The notes beneath the pieces were generated by a model, which did no database searches, was not told the DNA's origin, and saw nothing but the letters and a program-made list of their open reading frames with translations. 64,000 bases of DNA from Nectonema munidae (taxonomy: Eukaryota > Nematomorpha > Nectonematoida > Nectonematidae): positions 323,113 through 387,112 of the forward strand of contig JAUIRK010000859.1 of assembly GCA_030549495.1 (NCBI GenBank), in the 5' to 3' direction. The position numbers and the translations under genes are program-made. Of the stretch, positions 41,639-53,867 are shown in pieces; the stretch's first letter is position 1; each line of letters starts with the position of its first letter.

Positions 41639-41954
41639 AGTATAGTTAGTTATAACTGAAAATGTTTAGTTCTCTTGTATCTTGGGCTTTTGAAGCCTCA
41701 TCAGTCACACTTTGTGTGTTCAAAGCCACTTTGAGAATTTTTGAGGTTCTCGCCATGAGGTTTGAATTTGCCCTCTAGTATCTGTGAATAAGCATCAACC
41801 AACTAGGCGTCAAGGGTTAGCTTTGATGATCTTATTACTCAAAGTGGGGTTGAACATACAAAGTGGAACTAATGAGGCTTCAATAGCCGAAACACAGTGT
41901 AAGTGATTATGATCGAATAGAAGATACCATTTTCAGTTATAACTAAACTATACC
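41639..41954. repeat. Inverted-repeat element, about 315 bp
   Basis: TATAGTTAGTTATAACTGAA at the left end faces TTCAGTTATAACTAAACTAT at the right end. A second inverted pair, TTGAAGCCTCATCAG against CTAATGAGGCTTCAA, lies inside. Non-coding; probably a MITE. The TA at the borders would fit a Tc1-mariner-type target, but this is uncertain. Confidence 0.7.
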
Positions 41955-42288
41955 TTGTACGCACAATTACAATAAGTTTTTAGATTAGTTTTCGGAAATA
42001 TATCGTTTGTTTTTCAATTTGAATGAAGTTCCCAATTCATCAGTTGGAAGGTTCTAGGAAAAAAAACCCGTCGGAAATTTGCCCCCCCCCCCTCAAAAAA
42101 GGTAGAAAACTTACATTATTGTCTGGGAAATAGCAATATTGTTTTTCTTGCGCAATAAGTGAAACTTGAAAGCCAACTTTACAAGCTGAAAAATCGAAAT
42201 GAGTGTTTTTCCAAATGTCTTCAATACCTCCGATTACCGTTGACATTCTTTATTTTATATAATCTAGATGAAACTTATAGGGATTTTA

Positions 42289-42389
42289 AGCCATAAGCGA
42301 ATTAGAACAATGCATTCTTTTGATTGACAATTGACAGCTACACGCAATTTTGGGAGATGGATGGACGGCATACTCGCTAAGGACTTGGA
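42289..42389 (-). pseudogene. Duplicated 101-bp fragment of DOHH
   Basis: Ungapped match to DOHH 40811-40911 at a constant offset of 1478 bp, with three mismatches (about 97% identity), in the same orientation. It covers the codons for QVLSEYAVHPSP.IACSCQL and SIKRMHCSNSL. The flanking DNA is unrelated to DOHH on both sides. No transposon ends border it. Confidence 0.95.
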
Positions 42390-45300
42390 AAAAGAAAGCT
42401 ATTTGAAATTTGTGGAATGGAACAATGAAAAAAATTGATATATTAAACAAACAAGTGTGTTTAGAATGCAATGCTGGTTCAAAGTGGGCTAAAAGATTTT
42501 CACCAGAATTATGAGGCTGAAAAAGGCAGATTGCTTACGGTTTTGACCAAAACGCCTTTTTACTACTTAATTAGTTAAGTTTGCAGAAACTTTCGCGTCC
42601 ACAATTTTGGCCAAACTTACAACGGCATTAATGTGGTTTAGGTCCGAACATTTTGGTATGAAAGCTCATAAAAAATTTTTATTGGAGGGGAGGGGCGGAT
42701 TTTTCGTCGGCTCAAATTTATTGGGAATATTTTGCAGTGGTATTTTTCACAGGGGCTGGGGAAGTTTTAATTAGGACAGACGATTTCGAGGACCAGAATT
42801 TTGAAAACTATTCTTTATATGTTTAAAGCACACTTTCTCATTTTTTGCGTTAATGGTGTCACACTGATCCTCAAAGACTTTTGTATCAAATTACTTAATC
42901 TCATCTACTTTTACTTGTTATATTTGACTATAACTTAAAATTGGCAAATTTCATTGCATTTCATGGGCCATTGGTGACGCATTGTGGCTGAAAAGGTTTT
43001 GATTCCTTGTAAAAAATTTTATATTCATTAATTTAGATTATTAATAGGATTGGCTTTATATACTTTTATAAAAAACACTTTAACTCTTTCAGGCACAATG
43101 GAACAGCAGTATGCAAACATTAGATAAGAGAAAAAGTAATTAGGCATGCTAAGTTTGAGTTTAAAGAATGTGGTGCATGTGCTAAAATTTTATAATCTCA
43201 ACGTTAATGGAATAAGACAATAAAGGAACTATCATTGTGATAAAAAAAAATCAGGCTTAAAAAGTCAAGATATGTGGTCTATTTACATAAAATTTTAAGT
43301 ACAAAAGTCCAATTTGGATAAGAAATGGCAAGAGAAACTAGGCTTTTTAGGACATCAGTCTCCAAAGAAATGAAAGCTTATCATATCGAGTGGAATCAGA
43401 GCCAGAAAGGGATAGAAAACAGCATAAAATTTGAAAAGTTATTTCTTCATCAACTATTTGAATAACTAATTAACAGATTCTAACCAATATAGGAACAGAT
43501 ATACCAGTTTAAATAAATAAGTAACAAAACCAAACTAATGGATTAATTTTTATTTAATCAAACTAATAAAACCATTGATCAATCTCATGTTGAATAGGAA
43601 TACTATTATTTTACTATTTTAAAAAAAGAATAAAACAAACCAATTAATAGAATTGAAAAATTATTAAAAAAATCAATTAATAAACTAAAGAACAATAAAA
43701 CTATTAATTAGATTAATATATCATTTAACATTTTAACAAATTCATGGACAGATTTACAAGAAATTCAATTGACTTACTAGCTAAGTAATGAATCAACCTC
43801 CTATTAACAAAAGAAATAACTAACAGCAATTAATCACAAACTAATTGATTTAAAAATTTACTTATTTGACATTTGTTAAGCTATTTGACTTAAAAATTAA
43901 TAAACTTTAACTTACAAACAAATTATTTCAATAATTTGTATATTCATATACAAACAAATTAATTATATATCATAAAAAAATATTTCCCATTTTTGCCAAA
44001 AATTTCTCTTTTTTTTTTTTAGAGAAATTCATTTTCATCTACTTTTTGATCGACTCTTTTGAGATCTTAAGCGATCTCGATTAAAAATGAAGTGTAAATC
44101 ATCCAATGTTACATAAATGAGTTGAAGGTTCACTTGTGAATTATAAAAGGACTGTGACTAAATTTTAAGCGCTTACCTAATGAGAAACATTTTGATATCG
44201 AAACCAAGCGTCGCCGAATAGGGATAGAAAGTAGACATTCTAAATCTAAACTAAATTTGCTTTCTAAATTTAAACTCAACTTCTCCTATGCTTTAAATGA
44301 AATGGAGAAAATAGATAGGTCATCTAGGTTGAATGTCTAGGAGATTATATGTGGCAAATGCAGAAACTGCATCGCACCCAACTCAAGTTAGTAATGTGGA
44401 ACCATTGTTTTCGGCTCTTCGTATTATTCATTCTGATCTGCGCGCTTAAAAGAAGATTTTGTAGAGGAAATTTTTGACTGAAATTTAGTTGAACTTGATG
44501 CTTTGTATAAAATAATTTAAAAATAAGAATTTTGCTAAACTGCATTTGAGCTAATGTTTCATGGTAGCGGTCATACCAAATAAATTGACAAGCTATGGAG
44601 CACGAGCCTAAGCCGGAGCCACCAGTTTAAAAACAAAAGCTTTGAAGAAATTGCCTATTTCATGCCAGCTAGCCAGCCCTATTTAAATTAAAAAATGATA
44701 AAATGTTTGGATGCACTTTTTAATTCATAAACAATTCAAAGATTCAAGAAATATTTATAAACTTGGATGGGACGATACCAAAATGTTGTATCTGTTCTCC
44801 CTCTTAAGTATAGCTTATGAGTTATTTTTATAGTCATACATAGCAAAAAATATTTGAAATAAAAGTGTAAAATTCCTATACTTTATATCTGCTGTGTAGG
44901 CCTTAAAAAGGAAGCATATGGGCTACGACATTATTTAATCGGGGATTGGTTGTATCCGAATTGTCTGTACTTTTATACGGAGCTTTTTAAAATTTTAAAC
45001 AACAGATCTTGATTTTCAAGCATAAAAATGTGAATTAAAAATTTATAGGTAATATTAGGCAAAGATTCAAACGTTTTAGATTTCAAATGCTTGGCCAGTT
45101 AAGTATCTTCCTTTAACAATTCAAAATATCTGAATAAAAGTATCGGGGAGGGTAGTAAATATTCTAGCTACGATTCCAATGCCAATATATGAAAAAGCAC
45201 GATTCATAAGATTCTCAATTATTGGTCCTAATAAAAATATCAATGAATTTGCTAACCAATAAATCAAGAAGGAATACTAATTTAAACGATTAAGATTCGG

Positions 45301-45453
45301 TGCTATAGAGTGCACACAAAATTGCAGTAGACTTATGGTTTAACCAAACTACCACTTGTATATTCGCAGAATTTTGTTATTAAACGTCCAATAAAATAGG
45401 AAGTAAAAGTGGGATATGTATCTGACAAACTCTTTAAATTGATAACTTCGAAA
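42390..45453. other. Intergenic AT-rich DNA, nothing recognised
   Basis: Three kilobases without a supported gene or a recognised repeat. The run 43500-43980 is extremely AT-rich with many CTAATTA/TTAATTA words. No frame longer than about 65 codons carries a recognisable motif. Confidence 0.5.
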
Positions 45454-45711
45454 CAGTGCCGGATCTACCAAGTGCGGGGCATGTAGCAGATCGATTAAAT
45501 TTACAAATGATTGTTAGGAAGTAAAAATTTTTTTTAATAAAATCGATCTAGATTTTACAAAGAAGATAAAAACCCAAAATTCAAGAGCAAAAATTTATTT
45601 TAAGGAGGAAATATAAAAGAAGAATTGAAGAAAACTTTAAAGGTTTTTTTGACGCATTTTTCAACTAAGCACGGGGCTTGTAGCAGCTGCTACTATGTTA
45701 ATCCGGCACTG
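45454..45711. mobile_element. hAT-type MITE, 258 bp
   Basis: The ends are CAGTGCCGGAT (45454) and ATCCGGCACTG (ending 45711), a perfect 11-bp inverted pair. Inside are the related phrases AGTGCGGGGCATGTAGCAG and AGCACGGGGCTTGTAGCAG, in direct orientation. The flanking 8-mers (CTTCGAAA, GGCAAACC) do not match, so the duplication has decayed or the ends are slightly off. Confidence 0.75.
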
Positions 45712-45773
45712 GGCAAACCTAAGACGCACAAAAATACAAAGGATAACAGAATATCTTTGAATTAAAAAAATTA

Positions 45774-46590
45774 CCGTATATTTCGGTGTATAAGTCGACT
45801 TTTTAGCCCCCCAAAATTGAGGATCGACTTATATAAGGGTAACAAAATACAAACCTTTAAATCTTGTGGCATATTACGCATAACCTTAGGCTAATACCGA
45901 CGACAGCTTCGGTGCGGTAACTACCGATGTAAATACATGTAGCTACTAATGTAAATACGGTACTTTTCTGTTATCTCCCCCCCCCCCCCCCACTAAAAAT
46001 TTTTTTTAGTGAATGATTTACTTTTTTTACTGCTTCATCAAAATTTCTCTGATTATTATATAATATCATTTAGAATTTTTTTAGAGTGGGAAGGAGATAT
46101 ATAATTTCACTTTATATACATATATAAATTTTCCGAAAATATTCTGTTCTTTCAATTTTAGAAAATATCGCCTGCTTTTTTTAATTTTTTTAGAAAAAAA
46201 ACACATTTTACAATCATATTCTAATTCGACACTAATAATGTAATAGAACTACCATTACCTTAAAATTGCTATTAATCAAAGGTAAAGAATTTTATCTGGT
46301 TAGTAGGAGAGTTGGGAACAGACTAAATTAGAGAGAAAAAGAAGTGAAAGTGAGTATGAAAACTAGAGATTTATGTTAATACTACCTTATATATCATTTC
46401 ATATTGTAAGTAGAACTACTTTTACAATATGTTTTATATATGGTAACTTTTACACTGCTGCTTAGTCTAGCTGACAATTTAGTCGAGTTCTGTATTTTAG
46501 AGTTCAACTTATACCTCAGATATTAGCAAAAATCGTAAAAAAATTACTCTCATTTTGGGGGTCGACTTATAGACTGAATAGAAATTTTAA
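45774..46590. mobile_element. Non-autonomous DNA element with GTATAAGTCGAC ends
   Basis: The left side reads CCGTATATTTCGGTGTATAA, GTCGACTTTTTAGCCCCCC, then a nested GATCGACTTATA. The right side reads ATTTTGGGGGTCGACTTATA, which is the left motif inverted. About 800 bp, with a C15 run (45977-45991) and no coding sequence. I recall similar GTATAAGTCGACC ends in invertebrate repeats but cannot name the family. Confidence 0.55.
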
Positions 46591-47045
46591 AAAAGGTTAA
46601 CATTTTAGAAATGTTTGAGATAAAATTAAAAGTTTAGTAGGCTCTATAGTTATAATCAATGGTATTAAAAGAAATATCAAAACTATATTCTAAATTAACG
46701 TTATTAGATAAATATAATGGTTTTAAAACGGTAGTTTTAATAAACTCAACAACGCTAAAGTACAAAAGAATATGTTTAATTAAGGAAAAAATATTTAATT
46801 CACAGCAAAAAGAGAATAAAATATAATACTACATATTATTTAAAAATTTGATATAATTCAGTTAGAAATTTAAGTATTTCTCCATTTTATTTATTATATT
46901 GCGAAAGACAAAAAAAATAGCGAGCAGGAAATTGTTATCAAATAGAAATATATCGATTCAAAAATAAATTGTACAAAAAAGATATAAGATTAGTTTTTAA
47001 TAAAGATTTAACATTTAATAGATATAATGTATACCTATCAAGCAG

Positions 47046-48440
47046 TGGCAGTTCTAGATTTTCAAAAGTGAGGGGGTCAAACAAGGGCCAAGTTTTTAAA
47101 AAGTTGTAAAGAAATAGGTTTAAATCTAAAAAATTTAAAACTTATCAATTTTTTTCATGAGAATTACTTATTGATATTTAGAATTCTGAAATTTTATGGT
47201 GCTTTCACGTTCCGATGCCAACAGAGACCACAAATAAAGAATGCTCTTGGTCTAAGATTCATCCGTCCAGATAAGAGAGATATTTTTTCCCCTGGATGCA
47301 AAACCCACTCAAAAAAATTAAATTATAAAAAGTTTCGAGTAAATTTTAAATCCAGTAAAATAGGTATTTGATGTAAGGAGCCAACATGGGGTCCGGCCAA
47401 AAACCGTGACATCAGCCTCCGTCTCTATTTCTTGGCAAGTAAAAAGCTTTAAACTAGAGAAAATATCTCGATAATCCATCTTAGAAATTTTCACGTTACT
47501 GTGCAGGTTCTTCCATAAGTGCTAGTAGTCTGCAACTTAGTGCATGTTTGTCCTACTACTGTCGTTCAATGTAATTTTCATTTATTTTCATACCAATTTC
47601 AAATAACCTTTTTTTGATATATTAAATTTAAATAGATACCACATATACCAATAGTCACATACCGTGTACATCACACATCTAAATTCAACATACACAGTAA
47701 TACACCCCAACTGAATCGCACACTACACAATAAAACATATTATCGATCAAATTCATGGCGTATATTACACTGCATTTAACGTCCCTAATCCTCATTATTA
47801 ACAATTTTCATTTCTTCTTTTTATATTCACAATACAACATTCACTTTTTTGTACCCCTTTCTCTTCATAATTGGTAAAATTAATTTTTTTTAATTTGTTA
47901 CACTTATTATACTTAATACACACCTTCATCCCTTTCGCAGACAAAAGAGGCACTTTTAGAAAGTTTTAAATCTTCTTATCTGCATTAATCAAAAAAATAT
48001 GACAGTTAATTATAACTCACTATTGTGCAAACTAAAGTCCTGCAGCGGGTGATCGCGGGCAAAAATTTTTTATGTTTCGGCTAATATAATTGTAAGTTGA
48101 ATGAAATGTAAACCAATTGAAATTATGGAAATCGAACTTTTTCGTAATATACTTTATAATTGATCTTGGTATATGCAATTGCAATATTACTTATCTCTCT
48201 ATGATAATCTTACAAATACACAGGGCCAAAGTACAACATCTACGCAGCCTACATCTTATCACATGATGTACTATCTCTTATATTTTTCTAGCATCACTTG
48301 CATTAAATAATGGCTACAAGTGCAACAAGTGAAAGGACTTTAGCTTAATTAGATTTATAGTAAATGAAAGAAGAACATATTTGAAACATTCTTCTTTTAA
48401 TGATATTTTATTTTTAAATATTGTGCAATGAAAAGTTTGA
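47046..48440 (+). mobile_element. Probable hAT remnant
   Basis: A hAT-like left end, CAGTGGCAGTTCTAGATTTTC, with GAGGGGG just inside, lies at 47046. At 48310-48430 the plus strand reads MATSATSERTLA and then, after a stop, VNERRTYLKHSSFNDILFL, the hAT dimerisation signature (TSA.SER.FS...RS.M...RL..L..L). Whether both belong to one copy is an inference; the right end was not located. Confidence 0.45.
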
Positions 48441-51069
48441 ATACTATATAATAAGGTTTTCATTTTTCTATAAACCTATCTTTTAATTCATTAAAAAAAA
48501 TTCTTAGCTTCAATTATATTGCTGTTTTTTAGTGTGTGTTATTTTATCACAAGAAATCCTTTCAAAAATTTGAGGATAAGTGTAAATAAGCGGGACGAGG
48601 ACAAATTTTTTTTTATTGTGAGTGTGGACGAAAGCGGATTATATTTTTGCATGCGTGGGAAAATGGGGGTAGGAAAAAGCATATTCGCGCAGGACTCTAG
48701 TGCAAATATTGATTAACGCAGATAAGAAGATGCAAAATGGTACGATGAGTAAAAGGCTCTATTTCTAGTACTGTTCCCTTTCTCCGCTTACTTCACGACC
48801 CACTATTCAGTTTTGTCCATTATAACCCTAAATGTTTTACGGCCCCTTCTTTAAGGATAAGCTTTATACATAAAATTGGTATAAATCGATCTCTTAAAAT
48901 GTTTGCACTTTTTCTAAAATCGCTAGCTGCATATTTTGATACAATTTTCATTATAACTGAATGACCCTATAATGTTAAGAAATGTCAATGTAAACGAATT
49001 TCTGTTTATGCAAAATGACGAGAAAGAGCTTTAAATTAGAAAATTGTAATTTGTTAGATCACACACCCATGCACGATATTTGCATAAGTAAAAATTATAT
49101 TTACAGTGCATTTTCAAATAGGAAATAAATGTCCCGCAAACCTTGCTCACTATTACTGAAGGAAAAACCTATAAGAATAATTTTTCGAGTATAAATAGTA
49201 GTCGACTACTCCGCTGTCCTTAAAGTGCTTTAAATTTGATTGGAAAAATGGAGTCTCGTTGTTTCGGAACTTATCATTTATGTTTCACGACTTTGTGTGA
49301 CAAAACTAAAGAATTTCGATGCAGAAAGTTTAAAATTTTTCATTATACATAAAAAGTGTTCGTAACGAAGAAAGCTAAATTCTTTCACATCCCACAAAAG
49401 GAGTTAAGTTGGCCAAAGGGAGAAATAGAGTGAAAAAAGTGCATTCCTGAGACTAATTTTCGCCTAAATGTTAAATTAATGGAAAATTTCTTCAGTACTC
49501 AGGCTATGGGTGTAGAATGTTCGCCTAAATGTTGTGAATGTAATTTAGGTTCGCGAAAATTTGCATTGAGAGAAGAAAGATGTACATAATTGAAAAAATT
49601 TGCTCTTAGATAAAGTTAAAAATAATTGGAGTGTAAGTTACCAGGGTTGCCACTACTCTCAAAAATAAAAGTAGCTACAATATCTCTAATAAATGACAAA
49701 TTTTCATTATGAGATTCAGAGAGGATAAACATGCATTTCAGGTGGTATACGTAATACGTGCGGTGATATTGAGAAGACGACGTCAGATTGGCATACACAT
49801 CGTTTTTTGGACAATTGTTAAAGGTCGTCGACCGACAGAACTATGATGAATGTTAATTGCTTCGGTGACAACTCAGCAGGGAGGAGAAATGGCTAATTCT
49901 ACTTTAAATAAAACAGCTTCGCTAGCAGATGATTGAATTCTCGATTCGTGCAGGAATCATAACGAGTTAAATATAAACATTTTTTAGGTTCAAAAAAGGT
50001 GGGGTTTTTTGTAAACAAGTGGGTAGCATCTGGAGATGAAACTGCAATCAGAATTGAGACAAATAGAATTAATGAATGGAAGTGATTTGATTTCAAAGAA
50101 CTTGTATCGCAGGAAAATTCTAAGACTAGTTAAACGAAATATTCGATCCAGTTAGACTTCACACTCAACAAGTAGTTGCTGAAAAAATATTGTTTAAAAA
50201 CACTTGGAGAAACGGCAATGATAAAATTTGGGATGAGATAATAATGGGCAAATGGTCAACCCTCTTTCTTTCCAACATATTTATCACGAAAGAAATATTA
50301 ATAAATAAAAATTTTGCTCTTTTATAATAAATTAAACTAGTTGTGCCTCAGTATGTTACTGAGGGCTAAAAAGGGTTAATAAAATAAAGAGGCAAGAAAT
50401 GTGTATGAGAGTGTACGTTAACGTAGGAGAAAATTTTTCACCTGTTTATGCACGTGTGAGTCACGCACGGTTGTGTGAACATTAATGGGGGGGAGGGGGG
50501 CGTCTTATCCTTGCGGTCTGAAAAATGGTTGATTTGTCTAAAGATGAAGGGAGTCTAGATGGAGAAGGACATGACACCCGTTTGAGAACATATACAGTAG
50601 AGATAAGCAACACGCAGGAATCTTTATTTCTGATAATGAAAGTGGTATCGACTGTGATTTTGGAGAAATAATCTTCACAAATGTGTATTTTATTACCCGT
50701 TTACGACGCATGAGATGTGTATTTTTCTATCTCTATTTTTGGATTTGTCAAATCGAATTTTAAATAAAATCAATGAGAACGTGCAGAATGTGAATAAGAG
50801 TAAGGATTGACTCGAGATTTATATGTTCGGCTTATACTTGGATAAGACGATTTTTCACTGAATATATGGAGTAGATATGGAAAATCTTCTTATACTCTTG
50901 GTAAGGCTGTATATCTGGGTATCCAGTAATTGATTAACGCTTTTGTTGTTTTTAATCAAGGGTTTAATAATTTTATGCTAATTGAACTAATTGATTCAGT
51001 CTTTACAATAATAAAAAGATAGATTATTTATTATTTAATATAGGTACGAAAGATTTTTATAACTACATA
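48441..51069. other. Intergenic DNA, nothing firmly recognised
   Basis: A small ORF at 48519-48716 and two minus-strand ORFs near 49616-50096 have no recognisable motif. TTACCCGTTTACGACGCATG near 50696 resembles a terminus of the TTAA-type MITE family. A short G-rich run (GGGGGGGAGGGGGG) lies near 50486. Confidence 0.45.
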
Positions 51070-53261
51070 CAGTAACGTAGCCAGAAGTTTTTAATTAGTG
51101 GGGCCAGATGGGGCAAGAAATAAATTGTTACTAAATAAAAAAATTTATTTTAACTTTAAAATAATTTAATTTTTCGAGATTTCTTTGCAAACTCTTTTAA
51201 ATACTCCGTAAGGTCAATCTTCTTTACATATTCTGATAAACTTGATAAAATAATCAGATTTCTTTTTCTTTCATGGAGCATTGTGCTTCTTTCGTTGGTA
51301 AAAAGTCTTTTTAGTGTTGAAAAAGACCGTTCACACGTATCGGTAAATAATGTCATATAAACCCATTTAAGGCCAAGCAAAGCAGACGATATCTAAAAAA
51401 ACGCAGACGATTTATATTCAAAGTCATTGAAAAAAGCAGACGAAGATGAAATTACTTATGTTCAAAAATAGGAACATTGGTCGTAAATGAGTTAAGCTTA
51501 ATAAATTTTTTAAAATTATCAAAAAGAAAAATTAGTATTTTAAAAATTACAATAGAAATATTTTTCATATCTCTTGTACCATCTGTCATAAGACACAAAT
51601 AATTAACATCGTTTACTATTTTTGAAATAGTTAAATGAGCCAAAACCTCTAAAATTTGATTTTGAACTTTAGGGGACGTATATTTAGCATTTTTTGGTAT
51701 GGCCTTGTAAATCTATAAATCAAAATTTTTATATAAAAAAAATAGAAGTTTAAAAAAAAACCTCAACACGTTTCAAATCTTTTTTCATTGTGTATTTAAA
51801 TAAGTTCAAAAAGAGACCATTACGTTCACTATCACTAATTATTATTAGTGTCAGGTTTATGTGGCCTTTCAATGTATGCACGAAAAGGAAGCTCATTTGA
51901 AACAAGAAAAATCATTGCATCAAAAACAGACTTAATGTAGTATCTAAAAATAATAAAAACGAATAAACGATATTTTTGAAATGTACTATTATACCTGTTT
52001 TTTCCAAGTTGAGAGCTGGTCAAAATTGTTGACACCGAGAGATTTTTTGACAATCTCTCATTTTTTCAATCCAATTTTTGTGAGAATCAATATGACAGAT
52101 TTCATGCTTATTGAAGCCTCTATCTATTTCCAAAGAATGTTTCCAATGTTTATATCCTATTTGTGTGAAACTATCGTCAGAGTGCTCTTTTTTAACTGAA
52201 AAATTTCTACAACAAAAACAAAAAGAAGCCTTCTTGATGATTGAATATTCTAGCCATGGTCTTCGATTAAACCAAGAACTTTGAAAATTTCTAACCCTAG
52301 TTCCATTACTTTTCGGACTGTACACTTTCAAAATTGGTTGGAAAGGTTGCCCTTCTTTTGATCCAAGATCATTAGATTATCCCTGAAAATTAATGAAAGA
52401 AAAGAGTGAGCTACGCAGTTTTTACTAAAATGATTATTTAAAACTTTAGACTTATTCACTAAACAAAGTTACAAAATTTTGAGAACAGTTTTAAATCAGT
52501 TAAAATTGTTTTGATTCAAAAAAATCAAATACATCATATAATTAAAGTTGCTTGAGGAAAACCAAAAATAAAGACTTTAGAAATATAAGTAAATATATAT
52601 AAAAAGTTTGTTAAATTTAACATTTTTGATGCGTGAATTTTAAAAAATACGTATGTATAAAAATGTTTTAAGATCGACCCTAAAGCACCTTATTAAACGA
52701 GGAAAGCGAGAAATTGATTTTAAACTTTTAACCAATTGCTAAACATTGTTAAACTTGAAACCAATGAACTCGCACATTTATTTCTTTTTCTCATATATTC
52801 AGTAAGTACTGAAACAATTCAATTTTAAAATATGCCTAATAATAATAAAATTAAGGAACTGAAATTATTTGGATTCTTTGAACCAAGCGAAAATTTATTA
52901 TTTAAGCAAATTTTTTCTTTTTAATCATGAACCTTTATCAAGCAAATTGTGTTAAATAATTACTTGTGAATTAAATAAAGTATGAAGATGTTAGTGTGTT
53001 ACACTAATTTGTAAGTTACATCACAAAGCTTGTTAGGCCTTCACTTCACTATCACGCAGATTATATATGTAATCTTGAGGCTTTCAAAAGGTCTGGAATA
53101 TAAAGCAAACACACGTGCATGCAGCTTAGATTTATGAAAACTTGGAAACAGTGTTGTAACTGAATGAGTCTCATGCTTTAAAATTACTCCAAAGTGTTTC
53201 CATTGATTTTATATAAAAAAAATTTGGTTTCGAGAGGGGGAGGGGGGGGGCTACATGCCTG
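51070..53261 (-). mobile_element. Complete hAT element (TTF-finger, ZMYM1-like) with 8-bp duplications
   Basis: The ends are CAGTAACGTAGCC (51070) and GGCTACATGCCTG (ending 53261). Both sides carry the perfect 8-bp duplication ACTACATA (51062-51069 and 53262-53269). The minus strand encodes a decayed transposase. Its N-terminal TTF-type zinc-finger region at 52331-52020 reads SSWFNRRPWLEYSIIKKASF, then CFCCRNF and WIEKMRD; its hAT dimerisation end at 51340-51156 reads TCERSFSTLKRLFTNERSTM. The middle is poorly preserved. A G-run lies beside the right end. A TTAA-type MITE is nested at 51362-51491. Confidence 0.92.
51362..51491. mobile_element. TTAA-type MITE, 130 bp, copy B, nested in hAT
   Basis: Starts CCCATTTAAGGCCAAGC and ends TCGTAAATGAG|TTAA (TTAA at 51492-51495; TAAA on the left). 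It is nearly identical to 32750-32879, including the CAGACGATATCTAA core. It interrupts the hAT transposase and so inserted after that element. Confidence 0.9.
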
Positions 53262-53867
53262 ACTACATATATGTTAAATTTAATCATTAATTGAAAGATT
53301 GTGATAATATAGGTGAAAGAATAACATTTTAACGCCATACTTAAATTCTCACAAGTTTCTATTAATAAAGTTTTTTATATTCCGAGCACACTTCTTGGAA
53401 TATCTATTTTTATAGATTACGTTAACTTGATTGAGAAAGGCGCATGTGACTTGAAATATTCTAATAAAGTTTTATTCTTTCAACTAATTTAATAATTATT
53501 TTTCTTTATTTTGTTGAAAGAGATAAATAATTTCCATCTAATTAAAAAATTACAGATGAGAATGATTTTCTTAAAACTTTCAAATTATCTACAGATATAA
53601 TAATATTTTTCAATGATTTTTAAACCTAGTCCTTGATAAATGGAAAAACTGAGATATTGTTAAATTTATGTGGAATAAGTTACTCCTAAAATGCAAATTC
53701 GGTAGAAAAATTTTTTATTAAAAACGTAAAACCTAATAATAATTAAAAAATAGAAAACTTATTATATTCGGATGCGCATAACAAATTTTTTAATGAAAAA
53801 TAGAATAAAATATAAAAATAAATTAATGTAAGGCTGATGAAAGTATGGCACGAAAGAGGGAAACGAG

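Noticed and set aside
48519-48716. 65-codon plus-strand ORF with a GVGKS-like motif (MGVGKSIF)
   Set aside because: The motif is too short to be a P-loop without the rest of an NTPase fold, and the frame has no other support.
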